Assembly (NCBI RefSeq): GCF_024584805.1
Contig: NZ_CP075715.1
Location: 868,001 to 932,000 of the forward strand
Length of the DNA: 64,000 nucleotides
Reading direction: 5' to 3'
Source of the DNA: Streptomyces sp. FIT100
GTDB lineage: Bacteria; Actinomycetota; Actinomycetes; Streptomycetales; Streptomycetaceae
Of this stretch, positions 45,325 to 55,200 are shown one piece after another. The notes beneath the pieces were generated by a model. It had not been told where the DNA came from. It saw only the letters and a list, made by a program, of their open reading frames with translations, and did no database searches. The position numbers and the translations under genes were made by a program. Numbering within the stretch: the stretch's first letter is position 1; every line of letters begins with the position of its first letter.

Positions 45325-46641
45325 CTACCGGTCGGTCCCCGGAGCAGCAGGTCCGGTTCCGGCACGCTCGTAGATGTCGGGGATGCCGTTGGCGTCCTCG
45401 TCCAGCGTTTCCTCTTCGTACAGGCGGCGGTAGATCTCGTTGCGGCGTTTGATCAGCACTGCGGCCAGACCTGCCGCGAGCAGCGACCCGATGAGAACCG
45501 CCGCCTTGATGTGCTCGGCGTCGGCCGGGTCTGGGAAGGCCAGCTCGCCGATCAGCAGGGCGACGGTGAAGCCGATGCCCGCGAGGACGGCGAGCGCGAG
45601 GACATCCGCCCAGGCCAGGTCGGGATTGAGCCGGGCCCGGGTGAAGCGTGCGGCCAGATATGTGCCGACGAAGATGCCCAGGGTCTTGCCGACGACCAGT
45701 CCCACCACGACCCCGAGCGGCTCCGGTTCGGTGAAGACCTGGGCCAGCGCTGCACCGGAGACTCCGACACCCGCGGCGAACAGGGCGAAGAGAGGCACCG
45801 CGACGCCCGCCGAGACCGGGTGCAGAAGGTGTGAGGTCCGTTCCGCGGGTGAAGCGGCCTCGCCCTTGTCGCGGGTGGTGCGCAGGATCAGGCCCATTGC
45901 CACTCCGGCGACGGTTGCGTGGACGCCGCCGTTGTACATCAGCGCCCAGGTCGCGACGCCGAGCGGGACGTACCACCACCAGCCCGTCACGCGCAGGCGC
46001 TGGAGCACGTAGAAGACGGCCAGTCCTGCGAAGGCTCCTCCCAGGGCGAGGAAGTTCAGATCGCTGGTGAAAAAGATCGCGATGATCAGGATGGCGCCCA
46101 GGTCGTCGACGACAGCCAGGGTGAGCAGAAAGGCGCGCAGCGCGGAGGGCAGGTGGGTGCTGAGGACAGCGAGGAAGGCGAGGGCGAAGGCGATGTCGGT
46201 GGCCATCGGTACGGCCCAGCCGTCCAGCCGGCCCCCTCCGGCCCCGGCGGTCGCGGCGTACAGCGCGGCGGGTACCGCCATGCCGCACACAGCGGCGATC
46301 ACCGGCAGGGCGGCGGTGGCCGGTGTACGCAGCTCGCCGACGACGAGTTCTCGTTTCAGTTCGATGCCCGCGACCAGGAAGAAGACGGTGAGCAGGCCGT
46401 CGGCGGTCCAGTGTCCGACGGAGAGGTCCAAGCCGAGTGCCGGTATCCCGAAGTGGAAGTCGCGTATCTCCTCATACACGCCGCTCCATGGAGTGTTGGC
46501 CCACACCAGGGCCACCACTGCGGCGACGAGCAGGACCAGTCCGCCGACGGTTTCAGTCCGCAAGGCCTGGGCCACGGCCTTGCGTTCCGGCCACGGCAGC
46601 AGGCCGAGGAAGGTGGAACGCTCGCGCGGGGCAGCGGACAT
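45325..46641 (-). CDS. nhaA: NhaA family Na+/H+ antiporter
   Basis: A 438-residue, roughly 12-helix antiporter. Family motifs include VWANTPWSGVYEE, FFLVAGIELKRELVVGEL, MATDIAFALAFLAVLSTHLP (with the ion-binding aspartate), LTLAVVDDLGAILIIA (the second DD), and GIGFTVALLIGELAFPD. It exports Na+/Li+ in exchange for protons. GGAGG precedes ATG 46641. The longer in-frame start at 46713 lies inside the conserved leader RNA and was rejected. It carries a 45-residue C-terminal tail (NGIPDIYERAGTGPAAPG). Confidence 0.95.
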   Translation of the reverse strand: MSAAPRERSTFLGLLPWPERKAVAQALRTETVGGLVLLVAAVVALVWANTPWSGVYEEIRDFHFGIPALGLDLSVGHWTADGLLTVFFLVAGIELKRELVVGELRTPATAALPVIAAVCGMAVPAALYAATAGAGGGRLDGWAVPMATDIAFALAFLAVLSTHLPSALRAFLLTLAVVDDLGAILIIAIFFTSDLNFLALGGAFAGLAVFYVLQRLRVTGWWWYVPLGVATWALMYNGGVHATVAGVAMGLILRTTRDKGEAASPAERTSHLLHPVSAGVAVPLFALFAAGVGVSGAALAQVFTEPEPLGVVVGLVVGKTLGIFVGTYLAARFTRARLNPDLAWADVLALAVLAGIGFTVALLIGELAFPDPADAEHIKAAVLIGSLLAAGLAAVLIKRRNEIYRRLYEEETLDEDANGIPDIYERAGTGPAAPGTDR

Positions 46642-46684
46642 CGAAGGGACCTCCGGGGGGCATCGACATGAGGGCACACTGCCC

Positions 46685-46763
46685 CTGGACGCCGACCAGA
46701 CTTCCCGGCACACCCCGCGTCCGAATCCATCGCCCGAAGGCGGTTCATTAACGCGTTGCTAAC
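46685..46763 (-). ncRNA. structured 5' leader, candidate nhaA-I-like (Li+-class) riboswitch
   Basis: On the minus strand: GTTAGCAAC (46763-46755), a perfect CCGCC-TTCG-GGCG hairpin (46743-46731), then a GGACGC...GCGTCC stem enclosing GTGTGCCGGGAAG and TCTGGTCG. The matching copy lies before the CPA1 antiporter at 34719. The two copies keep the unpaired core but differ in both stems with base pairing preserved, which is covariation. Finding it before nhaA itself supports assignment to a cation-sensing class. Confidence 0.68.
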
Positions 46764-46833
46764 ACCCTAACCGGCTGGTCCAGATCCCGCCAGAGCTCTA
46801 TTCACCTGCGGAAACGTGCTGGGAAGGCATGAC

Positions 46834-46880
46834 GAGCGGGCCCGTCCACACCAAGGCGCGAGGTGTGCACGGGCCCGCTC
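46834..46880 (-). terminator. long stem-loop after the AGCS gene
   Basis: Arms of 19 bp (GAGCGGGCCCGTCCACACC and its complement with one mismatch) around a 9-nt loop, 22 bp past the symporter stop. It should end symporter transcription before the nhaA leader begins. Confidence 0.85.
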
Positions 46881-46902
46881 AGGAGCCGGGCCGCGGGGGC
46901 GG

Positions 46903-48438
46903 TCAGACGGTGGTCTTCACCGGCTCCTGGTCTTCGTCGGACTCATCCGCGACACCGGACTTGCGGGCGCGGACGAACTCCAGGAAGGAGTTCAGTTCGC
47001 GCTTGACGACCGGGGCGAGGAGGTAGAGGCCGATGATGTTGATGACGGCGAGCATGAACAGCACGGCGTCGGCCATGTCGATGAGCGTCTGCAGGGTGAG
47101 CAGCGAGCCCGCGACGGCGAACAGCGTGTAGAGGACCTTGTACGTCAGCTCGCTGGCCTTGCTGCGGCCGAAGAGGTACGACCACGCCTTGAGGCCGTAG
47201 TAGCCCCAGGTGAGCACGGTCGAGATCGCGAAGAGCAGGACCGCGACGGTGAGGATGTACGGGAACCAGGGCAGCACCGTGGCGAAGGCGTCCGAAGTGA
47301 TCGTGACGCCGCCGATGGACTCGCCGGCGCGCGCCTCGGCCCAGCTGGCCGGGTTCGCGATCACGATCGTCAGCGCGGTCATGGTGCAGATGACGACGGT
47401 GTCGATGAACGGCTCCAGCAGAGCGACCAGGCCCTCGCTGGCCGGGTGCTTCGTCTTCACCGCGGAGTGGGCGATCGGCGCCGAGCCGAGGCCGGCCTCG
47501 TTGGAGAAGGCTGCCCGCTTGAAACCGATGATCAGCGCACCGATGACACCGCCCGCGACACCCTCGGGGGCGAACGCGCCCTTGATGATCGTGACGACGG
47601 CGTCCGGCACGGCGGTGACGTGCACCAGGATGACGACAAGACAGGCCGCGATGTAGATGCCCGCCATGGCAGGAACCAGCTTGCTGGTGACGTTGGCGAT
47701 CGACCGGATGCCGCCGAGCAGGACGATGCCGACGAGCGCGGCGACCAGGACGCCGAAGAACAGGGCGCCGGCGGAGGAGCCGATGACGCCGTCCTCGCCG
47801 CCGGTGACGGAGACGAGCTGGGCGTAACTCTGGTTGACCTGGAACAGGTTGCCGCCGAAGAGGCCGAAGAACAGCACCATCGCGGAGGCGAGGACTGCGA
47901 GGACCTTGCCGAGCTTCAGGCCGCCGCTGCCGAAGCGGTCGGCGAGGCCCTTGGGCAGGTAGTGCATCGGGCCGCCGGAAACGGTGCCGTCGGCGTGCAC
48001 CTCGCGGTACTTCACGCCGAGCGTGACCTCGACGAACTTGGTGGCCATGCCCAGCAGACCGCACAGGATCATCCAGAACGTGGCACCGGGACCGCCGATG
48101 GAGACGGCCACCGCGACACCGGCGATGTTCCCGAGCCCGACGGTGCCGGAGACGGCCGCGGTCAGGGCCTGGAAGTGGTTGACCTCGCCGGCCGAACCCT
48201 TCTCGTCGTACTTGCCTCTCACCACGTCCACGGCGAGCCGGAACTTGCGGATCTGCACGAAGCCGAACCAGCCCGTGAAGACCAGACCGGCGACGACGAG
48301 CCAGGCGACGATGAGCGGCAGATCGGTCCCGCCGACCGGAACGGCGTAGAAGACGACTTCCCCGAGCCACTTGGCGATGGGTTCGAAGAGTCCGCTGACG
48401 GCTTCGTCGACGGACGTGGTGATCGAGTCGAGTGACAC
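46903..48438 (-). CDS. alanine/glycine:cation symporter (AGCS family)
   Basis: A 511-residue transporter that imports alanine or glycine with Na+ or H+. About 10-11 helices; the signature GTVGLGNIAGVAVAVSIGGPG lies near residue 95, with GGPMHYLPKGLADRF, SNEAGLGSAPIAHSAV and TWGYYGLKAWSYLFG further on. GTG 48438 follows GAGG with 8-bp spacing and was preferred over the longer frame to 48471. The charged C-terminus (SDEDQEPVKTTV) is cytoplasmic. Confidence 0.94.
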   Translation of the reverse strand: MSLDSITTSVDEAVSGLFEPIAKWLGEVVFYAVPVGGTDLPLIVAWLVVAGLVFTGWFGFVQIRKFRLAVDVVRGKYDEKGSAGEVNHFQALTAAVSGTVGLGNIAGVAVAVSIGGPGATFWMILCGLLGMATKFVEVTLGVKYREVHADGTVSGGPMHYLPKGLADRFGSGGLKLGKVLAVLASAMVLFFGLFGGNLFQVNQSYAQLVSVTGGEDGVIGSSAGALFFGVLVAALVGIVLLGGIRSIANVTSKLVPAMAGIYIAACLVVILVHVTAVPDAVVTIIKGAFAPEGVAGGVIGALIIGFKRAAFSNEAGLGSAPIAHSAVKTKHPASEGLVALLEPFIDTVVICTMTALTIVIANPASWAEARAGESIGGVTITSDAFATVLPWFPYILTVAVLLFAISTVLTWGYYGLKAWSYLFGRSKASELTYKVLYTLFAVAGSLLTLQTLIDMADAVLFMLAVINIIGLYLLAPVVKRELNSFLEFVRARKSGVADESDEDQEPVKTTV

Positions 48439-48663
48439 TATGGCTACCTCGGTGGCGCAGGACCGGCACACGCGAATGCACCGGATGATGTGCGGGCTTT
48501 GGGTGAACGCCGTTGTCCGACGGCGACCCTGGGTAGCGGCCCGCGGACTCGGACCTGGCTACCCCGGTCGTGCAGTGGCCGGTGCGCGCCGGCGATCCGC
48601 GACACGGCGTTGGGGCACCGTGCTGGGGAGTTGCGAAGTTCTAACACACCCTTTACGCATCCT

Positions 48664-49164
48664 TTAGTGATGCAAGTCACATGACGCCGCGTAGTCACGG
48701 AAAAGCCCAGCAAGCGAGACCAGACCGTTATTCACACAGCCACATCCGCTGACCGAACGCCGCCGCCTGACCAGGCCCTCCGGCCGGCACCCGTCACTGC
48801 ACACCACACCCCGGAGACCGCTCAGCGGATCGGCGTACGGCTTGGCGCCTTGCGTCAGGGCGACGGCGTGGGCTTTGGAGAACAGGAACCCGAAGCGCTC
48901 TGCCCGTTCCGCGACGCGGCCCTGGTCGCTGCGTCCGTAGAGCAGGTCGTCGATGGACTCGCGGCGCGCCGCCTCCTCCTGGCGCACCGCGAGAGGCTGT
49001 GCAGCACGCTCGTGGCCCCTCCGCGAACGCGTCCACAGCTTGCTCACAGCGGTCAGCAGATGCTCGGCACCGGCCGGCGTGAGTCCAGGCCGGATCACCC
49101 GGGCGGCTGCGGGATGAGCTCGGACCAGCGTGCGCGGTCCGAGCCTCGCCCCGTTTCCTGACAC
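48664..49164 (-). pseudogene. truncated PucR/CdaR-type regulator fragment
   Basis: A 166-residue frame whose middle resembles the GGDEF-like domain of PucR-family regulators: RESIDDLLYGRSDQGRVAER, AERFGFLFSKAHAVALTQGA. These regulators normally run to 400 or more residues with a C-terminal helix-turn-helix. After PYADPL the sequence becomes a cysteine/arginine-rich string that fits no family, so the gene appears cut. The N-terminus (MSGNGARLGPRTLVRAHPAA) is also not typical. It is probably a decayed gene. Confidence 0.45.
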
Positions 49165-49409
49165 ACCGATGGCGACGTCCTGACACGAACGTCAAGCGTG
49201 GCATGTGCGTCCCAAGTGGCGGGCACCGGCATCAAGGAGGCGTAAAGACTGCCGGAGAGCGGCAATGTGAACAGGCTTGCCCTGCTGCCAAGATGTGAAG
49301 GCGAGGGCAGAGGGGAGCGCGCCCCTGCCGGAAGCCGGAAGGGAGTGCTCTGCTCCGCGTTCCGGTCGGATGTGCGGCAGAGCGGTCGTCGTGTGAAGGG
49401 GGATGACGG

Positions 49410-50015
49410 ATGGGCGAGTTTCTTCGGGCTGCTTTCGGATTCCCCACAGTGCTGTTCACGTCGGCGCTCGTGGTCGTGATCGGCTTCTGGCTGCTCGTGC
49501 TGCTCGGCGGCGCCGAATCCGACACCTTCGACACGGACGTGGACACCGACGCGCTGTATCTCGGCGGTGTGCCCGTCGCGGTGTCGGCCTCGCTGGTGAT
49601 CGCCCTGTCGTGGTTCGCGGCCTTCACCGGATCCGTGCTTCTCGCCCGTACGTCCCTGTCCGGAGCCTTGCTTCACCTGGCCGGCACGGCGCTGCTCATC
49701 TGCTCGGTTCTCTTCGCCTGGCGGTTGAGCAGCGTGATCGCGGGGCCGCTGGCGAAGCTGTTCCCCGATGAACGCGGGCCGTCCCGGCAGGACTTCGTCG
49801 GGTCGACGTGCACCATCCGCACGGGGCGGGTGGACGGGGGCTTCGGCCAGGCGGAGGTCGTCGCACGGGACGGCTCAACGGCGGTCGTCCAGGTCCGCCA
49901 GAGCGGCAGCGATGCGCTCGCTCTCGGCTCCACCGGTCTCCTGTACGCCTACCACGACGCCGGCGAGTTCTTCTGGGTCGCGCCCTTCGACACGGCGCTG
50001 GACCCCCGCGCCTGA
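49410..50015 (+). CDS. NfeD/YqiJ-like membrane protein with OB-fold
   Basis: A 201-residue protein. N-terminal helix (VLFTSALVVVIGFWLLVLLGG), an acidic loop (ESDTFDTDVDTDALYLGG), two more helices (PVAVSASLVIALSWFAAF, ALLHLAGTALLICSVLFAW), then a C-terminal OB-fold (QDFVGSTCTIRTGRVDGGFG..VVQVRQSG). NfeD/YqiJ proteins partner with flotillins in membrane microdomains. The flotillin gene follows after 59 bp. AGGGGG precedes ATG 49410. Confidence 0.85.
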   Translation: MGEFLRAAFGFPTVLFTSALVVVIGFWLLVLLGGAESDTFDTDVDTDALYLGGVPVAVSASLVIALSWFAAFTGSVLLARTSLSGALLHLAGTALLICSVLFAWRLSSVIAGPLAKLFPDERGPSRQDFVGSTCTIRTGRVDGGFGQAEVVARDGSTAVVQVRQSGSDALALGSTGLLYAYHDAGEFFWVAPFDTALDPRA

Positions 50016-50074
50016 ACCCCACGGCCTGCGCCGCCCCTTCGCTTCCGTCACCACCTCTCACTCGGGGATTCCTC

Positions 50075-52120
50075 ATGGATGCCATCACCCTGGGCATCGG
50101 CCTGCTCGTCGCCGTTGTCCTGCTCATCGCCGTCGCCATGCTGCTCGTGATCAGCCGGCTGTTCCGCAAGGTGGAGCAGGGCAAGGCGCTGATCGTCTCG
50201 AAGATGCGAAAGGTCGACGTCACCTTCACCGGGCAGGTGGTCCTGCCCGTGCTCCACAAGGCCGAGGTCATGGACATCTCGGTGAAGACCATCGACATCA
50301 CCCGGACCGGACGTGACGGGCTGATCTGCAAGGACAACATCCGCGCGGACATCCGGATCTCGTTCTTCGTCCGGGTGAACAAGACCGTGGAGGACGTGAT
50401 CAAGGTCGCCCAGGCGATCGGCACCGCAAGGGCGAGCGACAAGGAGACGCTGCAGGACCTGTTCAACGCCAAGTTCTCCGAAGCGCTCAAGACGGTCGGC
50501 AAGCAGCTCGACTTCACCGACCTCTACACCAAGCGCGACGAGTTCCGCGACCGCATCATCCAGGTCATCGGCACCGACCTGAACGGCTACAGCCTGGAGG
50601 ATGCCGCGATCGACTACCTGGAGCAGACGCCACTGGCGCAGCTGGACGCCTCCAACATCCTCGATGCCCAGGGCATCCGCAAGATCACCGAACTGACGGC
50701 GGTCGAGCACGTCCGCACCAACGAGTACCAGCGGCACGAGGAGAAGGAGATCACCCGGCAGAACGTCGACGCCCGGGAGGCCATCCTGGAGCTGGAGCGC
50801 CGTCAGGCGGACGCCGAGATCAAGCAGCGGCGCGAGATCGAGACCGTACGGGCCCGGGAGGAGGCCGAGACCGCACAGGTGGCCGAGGAGGAGCGGCTGC
50901 GGGCGCAGAGCGCTTTCCTCAAGACCGAGGAGCAACTCGGCGTCCAGCGCGAGAACCAGGCCCGCGAGGTCGCCGTCGCCCAGAAGAACCGCGAGCGTGT
51001 CATCGCCGTCGAGAGCGAGCGCATCGAGAAGGACCGGCTGCTTGAGGTCATCGCCCGGGAGCGGGAGACCGAACTGACCCGGATCTCCGCCGAGAAGGAG
51101 GTCGAGGCAGAGCGCCGCGAGATCGCCGAGGTCATCCGGGAGCGGGTCGCGGTGGACCGCACGGTCGCCGAGCAGGAGGAGTCCATCAAGAAGCTGCGGA
51201 CGGTCGAGGAGGCCGAGCGCAACCGGCAGGCCGTGGTCATCGCCGCCGAGGCCGAGGCGCAGGAGAAGCTGGTCAAGGACATCAAGGCGGCGGAAGCCGC
51301 CGAGCAGGCCGCGGTCCACCGGGCCGCCGAGGAGCTGACACTCGCCGAGGCGCGCAACAAGGCCGCCGACATGGACGCCCGCGCCAAGGTCCGTCTTGCC
51401 GAGGGCATCCAGGCAGAGGCTGCCGCCGAGGGCCTGGCCGCGGTCCAGGTGCGGGAGAAGGAGGCCGACGCCATAGCGAAGGCGGGCCGCGCGGAGGCCG
51501 AGGCCACCGCGGCCCGGCTGAAGGCGGAGGCCGAGGGTGCCCGCGAGAAGGCACTCGCCGAGGCCACCGCCATCGGCGAGAAGCTCAAGGCGGAGGCGGC
51601 GGGTCTGACCGAGAAGGCGGCCGCGATGGCCGCGCTGGACGAGGCGTCCCGTACGCACGAGGAGTACCGGCTGCGTCTGGAGGCGGAAAAGGACATCCGG
51701 CTCGCCGGCCTGGACGTGCAGCGGCAGGTCGCCGAGGCCCAGGCCACGGTGCTCGCCACCGGTCTGGAGAACGCCGACATCAACATCGTCGGAGGCGAGT
51801 CCGTCTTCTTCGACCGGCTGATGTCGTCGATCGCTCTCGGCAAGGGCGTGGACGGCTTCGTCCAGCACTCCGAGACGGCCCAGGCCCTGGCCCGCCCGTG
51901 GCTGGACGGCTCATCGTCCTTCACCGACGACGTCACGAAGGCTCTGGGTGCGGTGTCGACGTCGGACGTACAGAACCTCACCGTCTCCGCACTGCTGATG
52001 AAGCTCATGAAGACGGGCGGGGCCCCTACGGCTCAGCTGAGCCAGCTGCTCGACAGGGCGGGCGAGCTCGGCCTCGCCGACACCCCGCTCGCGGCGCTGA
52101 ACGGCACCGCGAAGAGCTGA
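50075..52120 (+). CDS. flotillin (YqiK/YuaG-like)
   Basis: A 681-residue membrane-scaffold protein. One N-terminal helix (ITLGIGLLVAVVLLIAVAML), the SPFH/PHB domain (about 30-210: GKALIVSKMRKVDVTFTGQV, ISVKTIDITRTGRDGLICKD), then a very long Ala/Glu-rich coiled coil (about 215-590) of the flotillin type, and a C-terminal oligomerisation region (NIVGGESVFFDRLMSSIALG). Longer than typical FloT (about 500 residues) because of the extended coiled coil. It lies between the NfeD-like protein and a giant ATPase, all collinear. Confidence 0.92.
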   Translation: MDAITLGIGLLVAVVLLIAVAMLLVISRLFRKVEQGKALIVSKMRKVDVTFTGQVVLPVLHKAEVMDISVKTIDITRTGRDGLICKDNIRADIRISFFVRVNKTVEDVIKVAQAIGTARASDKETLQDLFNAKFSEALKTVGKQLDFTDLYTKRDEFRDRIIQVIGTDLNGYSLEDAAIDYLEQTPLAQLDASNILDAQGIRKITELTAVEHVRTNEYQRHEEKEITRQNVDAREAILELERRQADAEIKQRREIETVRAREEAETAQVAEEERLRAQSAFLKTEEQLGVQRENQAREVAVAQKNRERVIAVESERIEKDRLLEVIARERETELTRISAEKEVEAERREIAEVIRERVAVDRTVAEQEESIKKLRTVEEAERNRQAVVIAAEAEAQEKLVKDIKAAEAAEQAAVHRAAEELTLAEARNKAADMDARAKVRLAEGIQAEAAAEGLAAVQVREKEADAIAKAGRAEAEATAARLKAEAEGAREKALAEATAIGEKLKAEAAGLTEKAAAMAALDEASRTHEEYRLRLEAEKDIRLAGLDVQRQVAEAQATVLATGLENADINIVGGESVFFDRLMSSIALGKGVDGFVQHSETAQALARPWLDGSSSFTDDVTKALGAVSTSDVQNLTVSALLMKLMKTGGAPTAQLSQLLDRAGELGLADTPLAALNGTAKS

Positions 52121-52140
52121 CCGCCGAGGGGGGAACGTCG

Positions 52141-52185
52141 GAGGTCCCGGAGCCGCCGAACGGGGGTCAGCGGCTCCGGGACCTC
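52141..52185 (+). terminator. 16-bp stem-loop between flotillin and ATPase genes
   Basis: Perfect arms GAGGTCCCGGAGCCGC / GCGGCTCCGGGACCTC around a 13-nt loop, in the 94-bp gap before the ATPase. It may attenuate transcription so that less ATPase than flotillin is made, or protect the upstream mRNA end. Confidence 0.7.
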
Positions 52186-52214
52186 AACCACACGCACGAG
52201 GGAGTGAGATCGGC

Positions 52215-55200
52215 ATGGACAACCGCGGGGGCGGCATGGACGCCGGAACCTACGAGGTGCTGCGCGACCGGCTCGACGCACAGACGAGAGAGCTCGCCCG
52301 GCGCGCCGAGGCACTCAACTCCGCCCGCATCGCGGAGTTCGGTGCCGGCGAGCTCGCCCTCACCGGCACCGAGCGCATCAGTACAGAGTCATCCTGTGTG
52401 GCCCGTGACATCGTCGCCCTCGGCGACAGACTCCTTCTCGGCCACAGCACCACCGCGGCGCTGACACCCCGGACCACGGTCGGCGACGTCTTCTCGCTGT
52501 ACGACCGTGACCTGACCCCGCTTGCGGACGACGGTATTCCAGGCCTTCTCGACGACGCGGACTTCGTACGGGAATTCGCTGCCCTGTGCCGCTACTACCA
52601 GGGGGCACGGCTCCACCGGATCCGTGTCGTCGACGGCAGGCTGCTTGCCGTCTTCCGCACCGGTGAGGACGCCGGGGACATCCGGGTCCTGCGCTGGGAG
52701 GTCACCCCTGCCGGAGGGGCACGGTTCCTGGACGCCCGCGGCGAGCGTGATCACGTCGTGCCACCGGCCCATGACGTGACCTGGGTGGAGACCACTCGCG
52801 ACGACCATGTACTCGGCCGTCACCCGCACATCTCCATCTGCGGCGAGGTCTTCGTCACGACGATGGGCGGCGCCCTCACCGTCAAGACCGACGACGACAC
52901 CGAGTCCGGCGAGGGCATCCACAGCGAACCCGTCGACGAGCCCATGCAGTCGCTCGCCGACGTGGACGTCGCGTACGCCCGCGTGGGTGCGCTGATCCTG
53001 CTGCGCGTCCGCCCGTACAAGGAGGCGAGCAGCCGCCACCTGGTGTTCAACACGCTCACCAGGTCGGTGGTCAGGCTCGACGGCATCGGGCAGTCCTGCC
53101 GTCGGCTGCCCGCCGACCAGGGCGTCGTCTTCCCCGGCGGATACTGCCTGTCCACAGGCACCGTGAAGACCTTCGACACGGGCACGGCGGGCGACCTGAC
53201 CTTTGAACGCGCCATGCGCTCACCCAACGGCGAGGACGTGCTGTACACGTTCCACTCCCGTGCCGAAGGCCAGAACCTGCTCCTCCCCTACAACCTGATC
53301 CGCAAAGAGGTCCCCAGTCCACTCCCCTGCCGGGGATACGCCCTCTTCGACGACGGCACACTCGTCATCCTGCGCACACCCGACACGGACGAGCCCTCAC
53401 GTGCGCACCTCGTACAGGTCTGGCGGAGCCCGTACGTCTCCGACGCCCACGCCGCCGCGACCCCGCCTGGATCCGGACCGCTCGCCAGGATCGGCAACGC
53501 CGACCTGGTCCGCGGCCTGTCCGACTCGCTGGCCATCGCACGTCAGGCCACCGAAGCCGCGGCGACGGTCGAGATGTACCAGGCCCTTGTCGCCGACTGC
53601 ACCCGTACCGCCGACGCCCACCACTGGCTGGGTGACGCCGAGACCGGGGATCTGCGGACCCCGTTGGAGGAGGTGCGGGTCACCGCCGAGCAGGTGCTGG
53701 ACGAGTTCCGGACCGTGCAGGACCTGACGAGGCAGGCCGCCGACGCGCTGGCCGAAGCCGCTGCACAGATCGCCCGTCTGGTCCGGCGTCTTCGTGGCGA
53801 GGCACCGGCCGATGCCGAGGAGTGGGTCGCGCGCATCACCGAACTGCGGCAGGCACAGGGCCGCCTGATGACGCTGAAGGAGATGCGATACGCCGACGAC
53901 GAGCCCATCGAAGCGCTCGCCCAGGAGGTCGATGCCGCCATCGACCAGGCCGCGAAGCGGGCCGTCGACTTCCTCCGGCAGGAGGACTCCTTCACCGGCT
54001 ACCGCGCGGAGACGGAGAAGCTCACCTCCGACGCGGAGGCCATCACCACCGCTGCCGAGGCGGGGCCGGTCACCGAGCGGCTGGACGAGCGGGCTTTCGG
54101 ACTTCAGTCGCTCGCGGAAGTCGTGGCGGGTCTGGAGACGGGTGACGCCACCGTGCGCACCTCCATTCTGGAGCGGATCGCCGAGGTCCTCGGCGGCGTC
54201 AACCGCGCCCGCGCCGCTCTGGCCGGTCGTCGGAAGGAACTGCTCGACCGCGAAGGCCGGGCCGAGTTCGCCGCCGAGTTCTCCCTCCTCGGACAGTCCG
54301 TCACCGGTGCGCTGGCCGCCGCCGACTCCCCGGAGAACTGCGACGCCCAGCTCGCCCGGCTGCTGCTCCGGATGGAGAACCTGGAGTCGCGCTTCGCCGA
54401 CCACGACGACCTCCTCAACGACATCGCGAACAAGCGGACCGAGGTCTACGAGGCTTTCTCCGCCCGCAAGCAGACGATCCAGGACGCCCGCGCCCGGCGG
54501 GCGGAACGGCTCGCCGAGTCGGCGGAGCGTGTCCTGGAGACGATCTCGCGCAGGACGGCGTCCCTGGGCGGCCTGGACGCGATCAACGCGTACTTCGCCT
54601 CCGACCCCATGGCCGCCAAGGTGCGCCGCACCGTCGAGGAACTGCGCGCACTCGGTGACCGGGTACGCGCGGAGGAACTGGAAGGCCGGCTGAAGGCCGC
54701 CCGCCAGGAGGCGGGCAGAGCGCTGCGTGACCGCACCGAGCTGTTCGCGGACGACGGAACCACCATCAGGCTCGGCCGTCACCGCTTCACCGTCGGTACG
54801 CAGAGCCCCGAACTCACCCTCGTCCCGCACGGGGACGGGATGGCCTTCGCCCTGACCGGAACCGCCTACCGCGCCCCAGTCACGGACCCGCGGTTCGCCG
54901 CGGGCCGTCCGTACTGGGGCCAGCTCCTCCCCTCCGAGAACGACGAGGTCTACCGGGCGGAACACCTCGCCGCCAGGCTGCTGGCCGAGCACGGCGTCCC
55001 GACGCTCGCGGACGCCGATCTGCCCGCTCTTGCCCGGCAGGCCGCGGAAGCGGCGTACGACGAAGGGTACGAACGCGGGATCCACGACCACGACGCGGCC
55101 GCGATCCTGGCCGTCGTGCTGCGCCTTTACGAGGGCGCCGGGCTGCTGCGCCACCGAGCCGCCGACCGAGCCGCGGCCCAGCTCTTCTGGACCTACGGGG

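Noticed and set aside
46816..48435. 539-codon open frame on the plus strand opposite the AGCS symporter
   Set aside because: Composition is an Asp/Glu/Arg/Gly-rich mirror of the symporter codons, with no motif or ribosome site; the minus-strand gene has clear AGCS signatures.
50048..51868. 606-codon open frame on the minus strand opposite flotillin
   Set aside because: Leu/Gly/Asp-rich antisense shadow of a coiled coil; the plus-strand flotillin is unambiguous.
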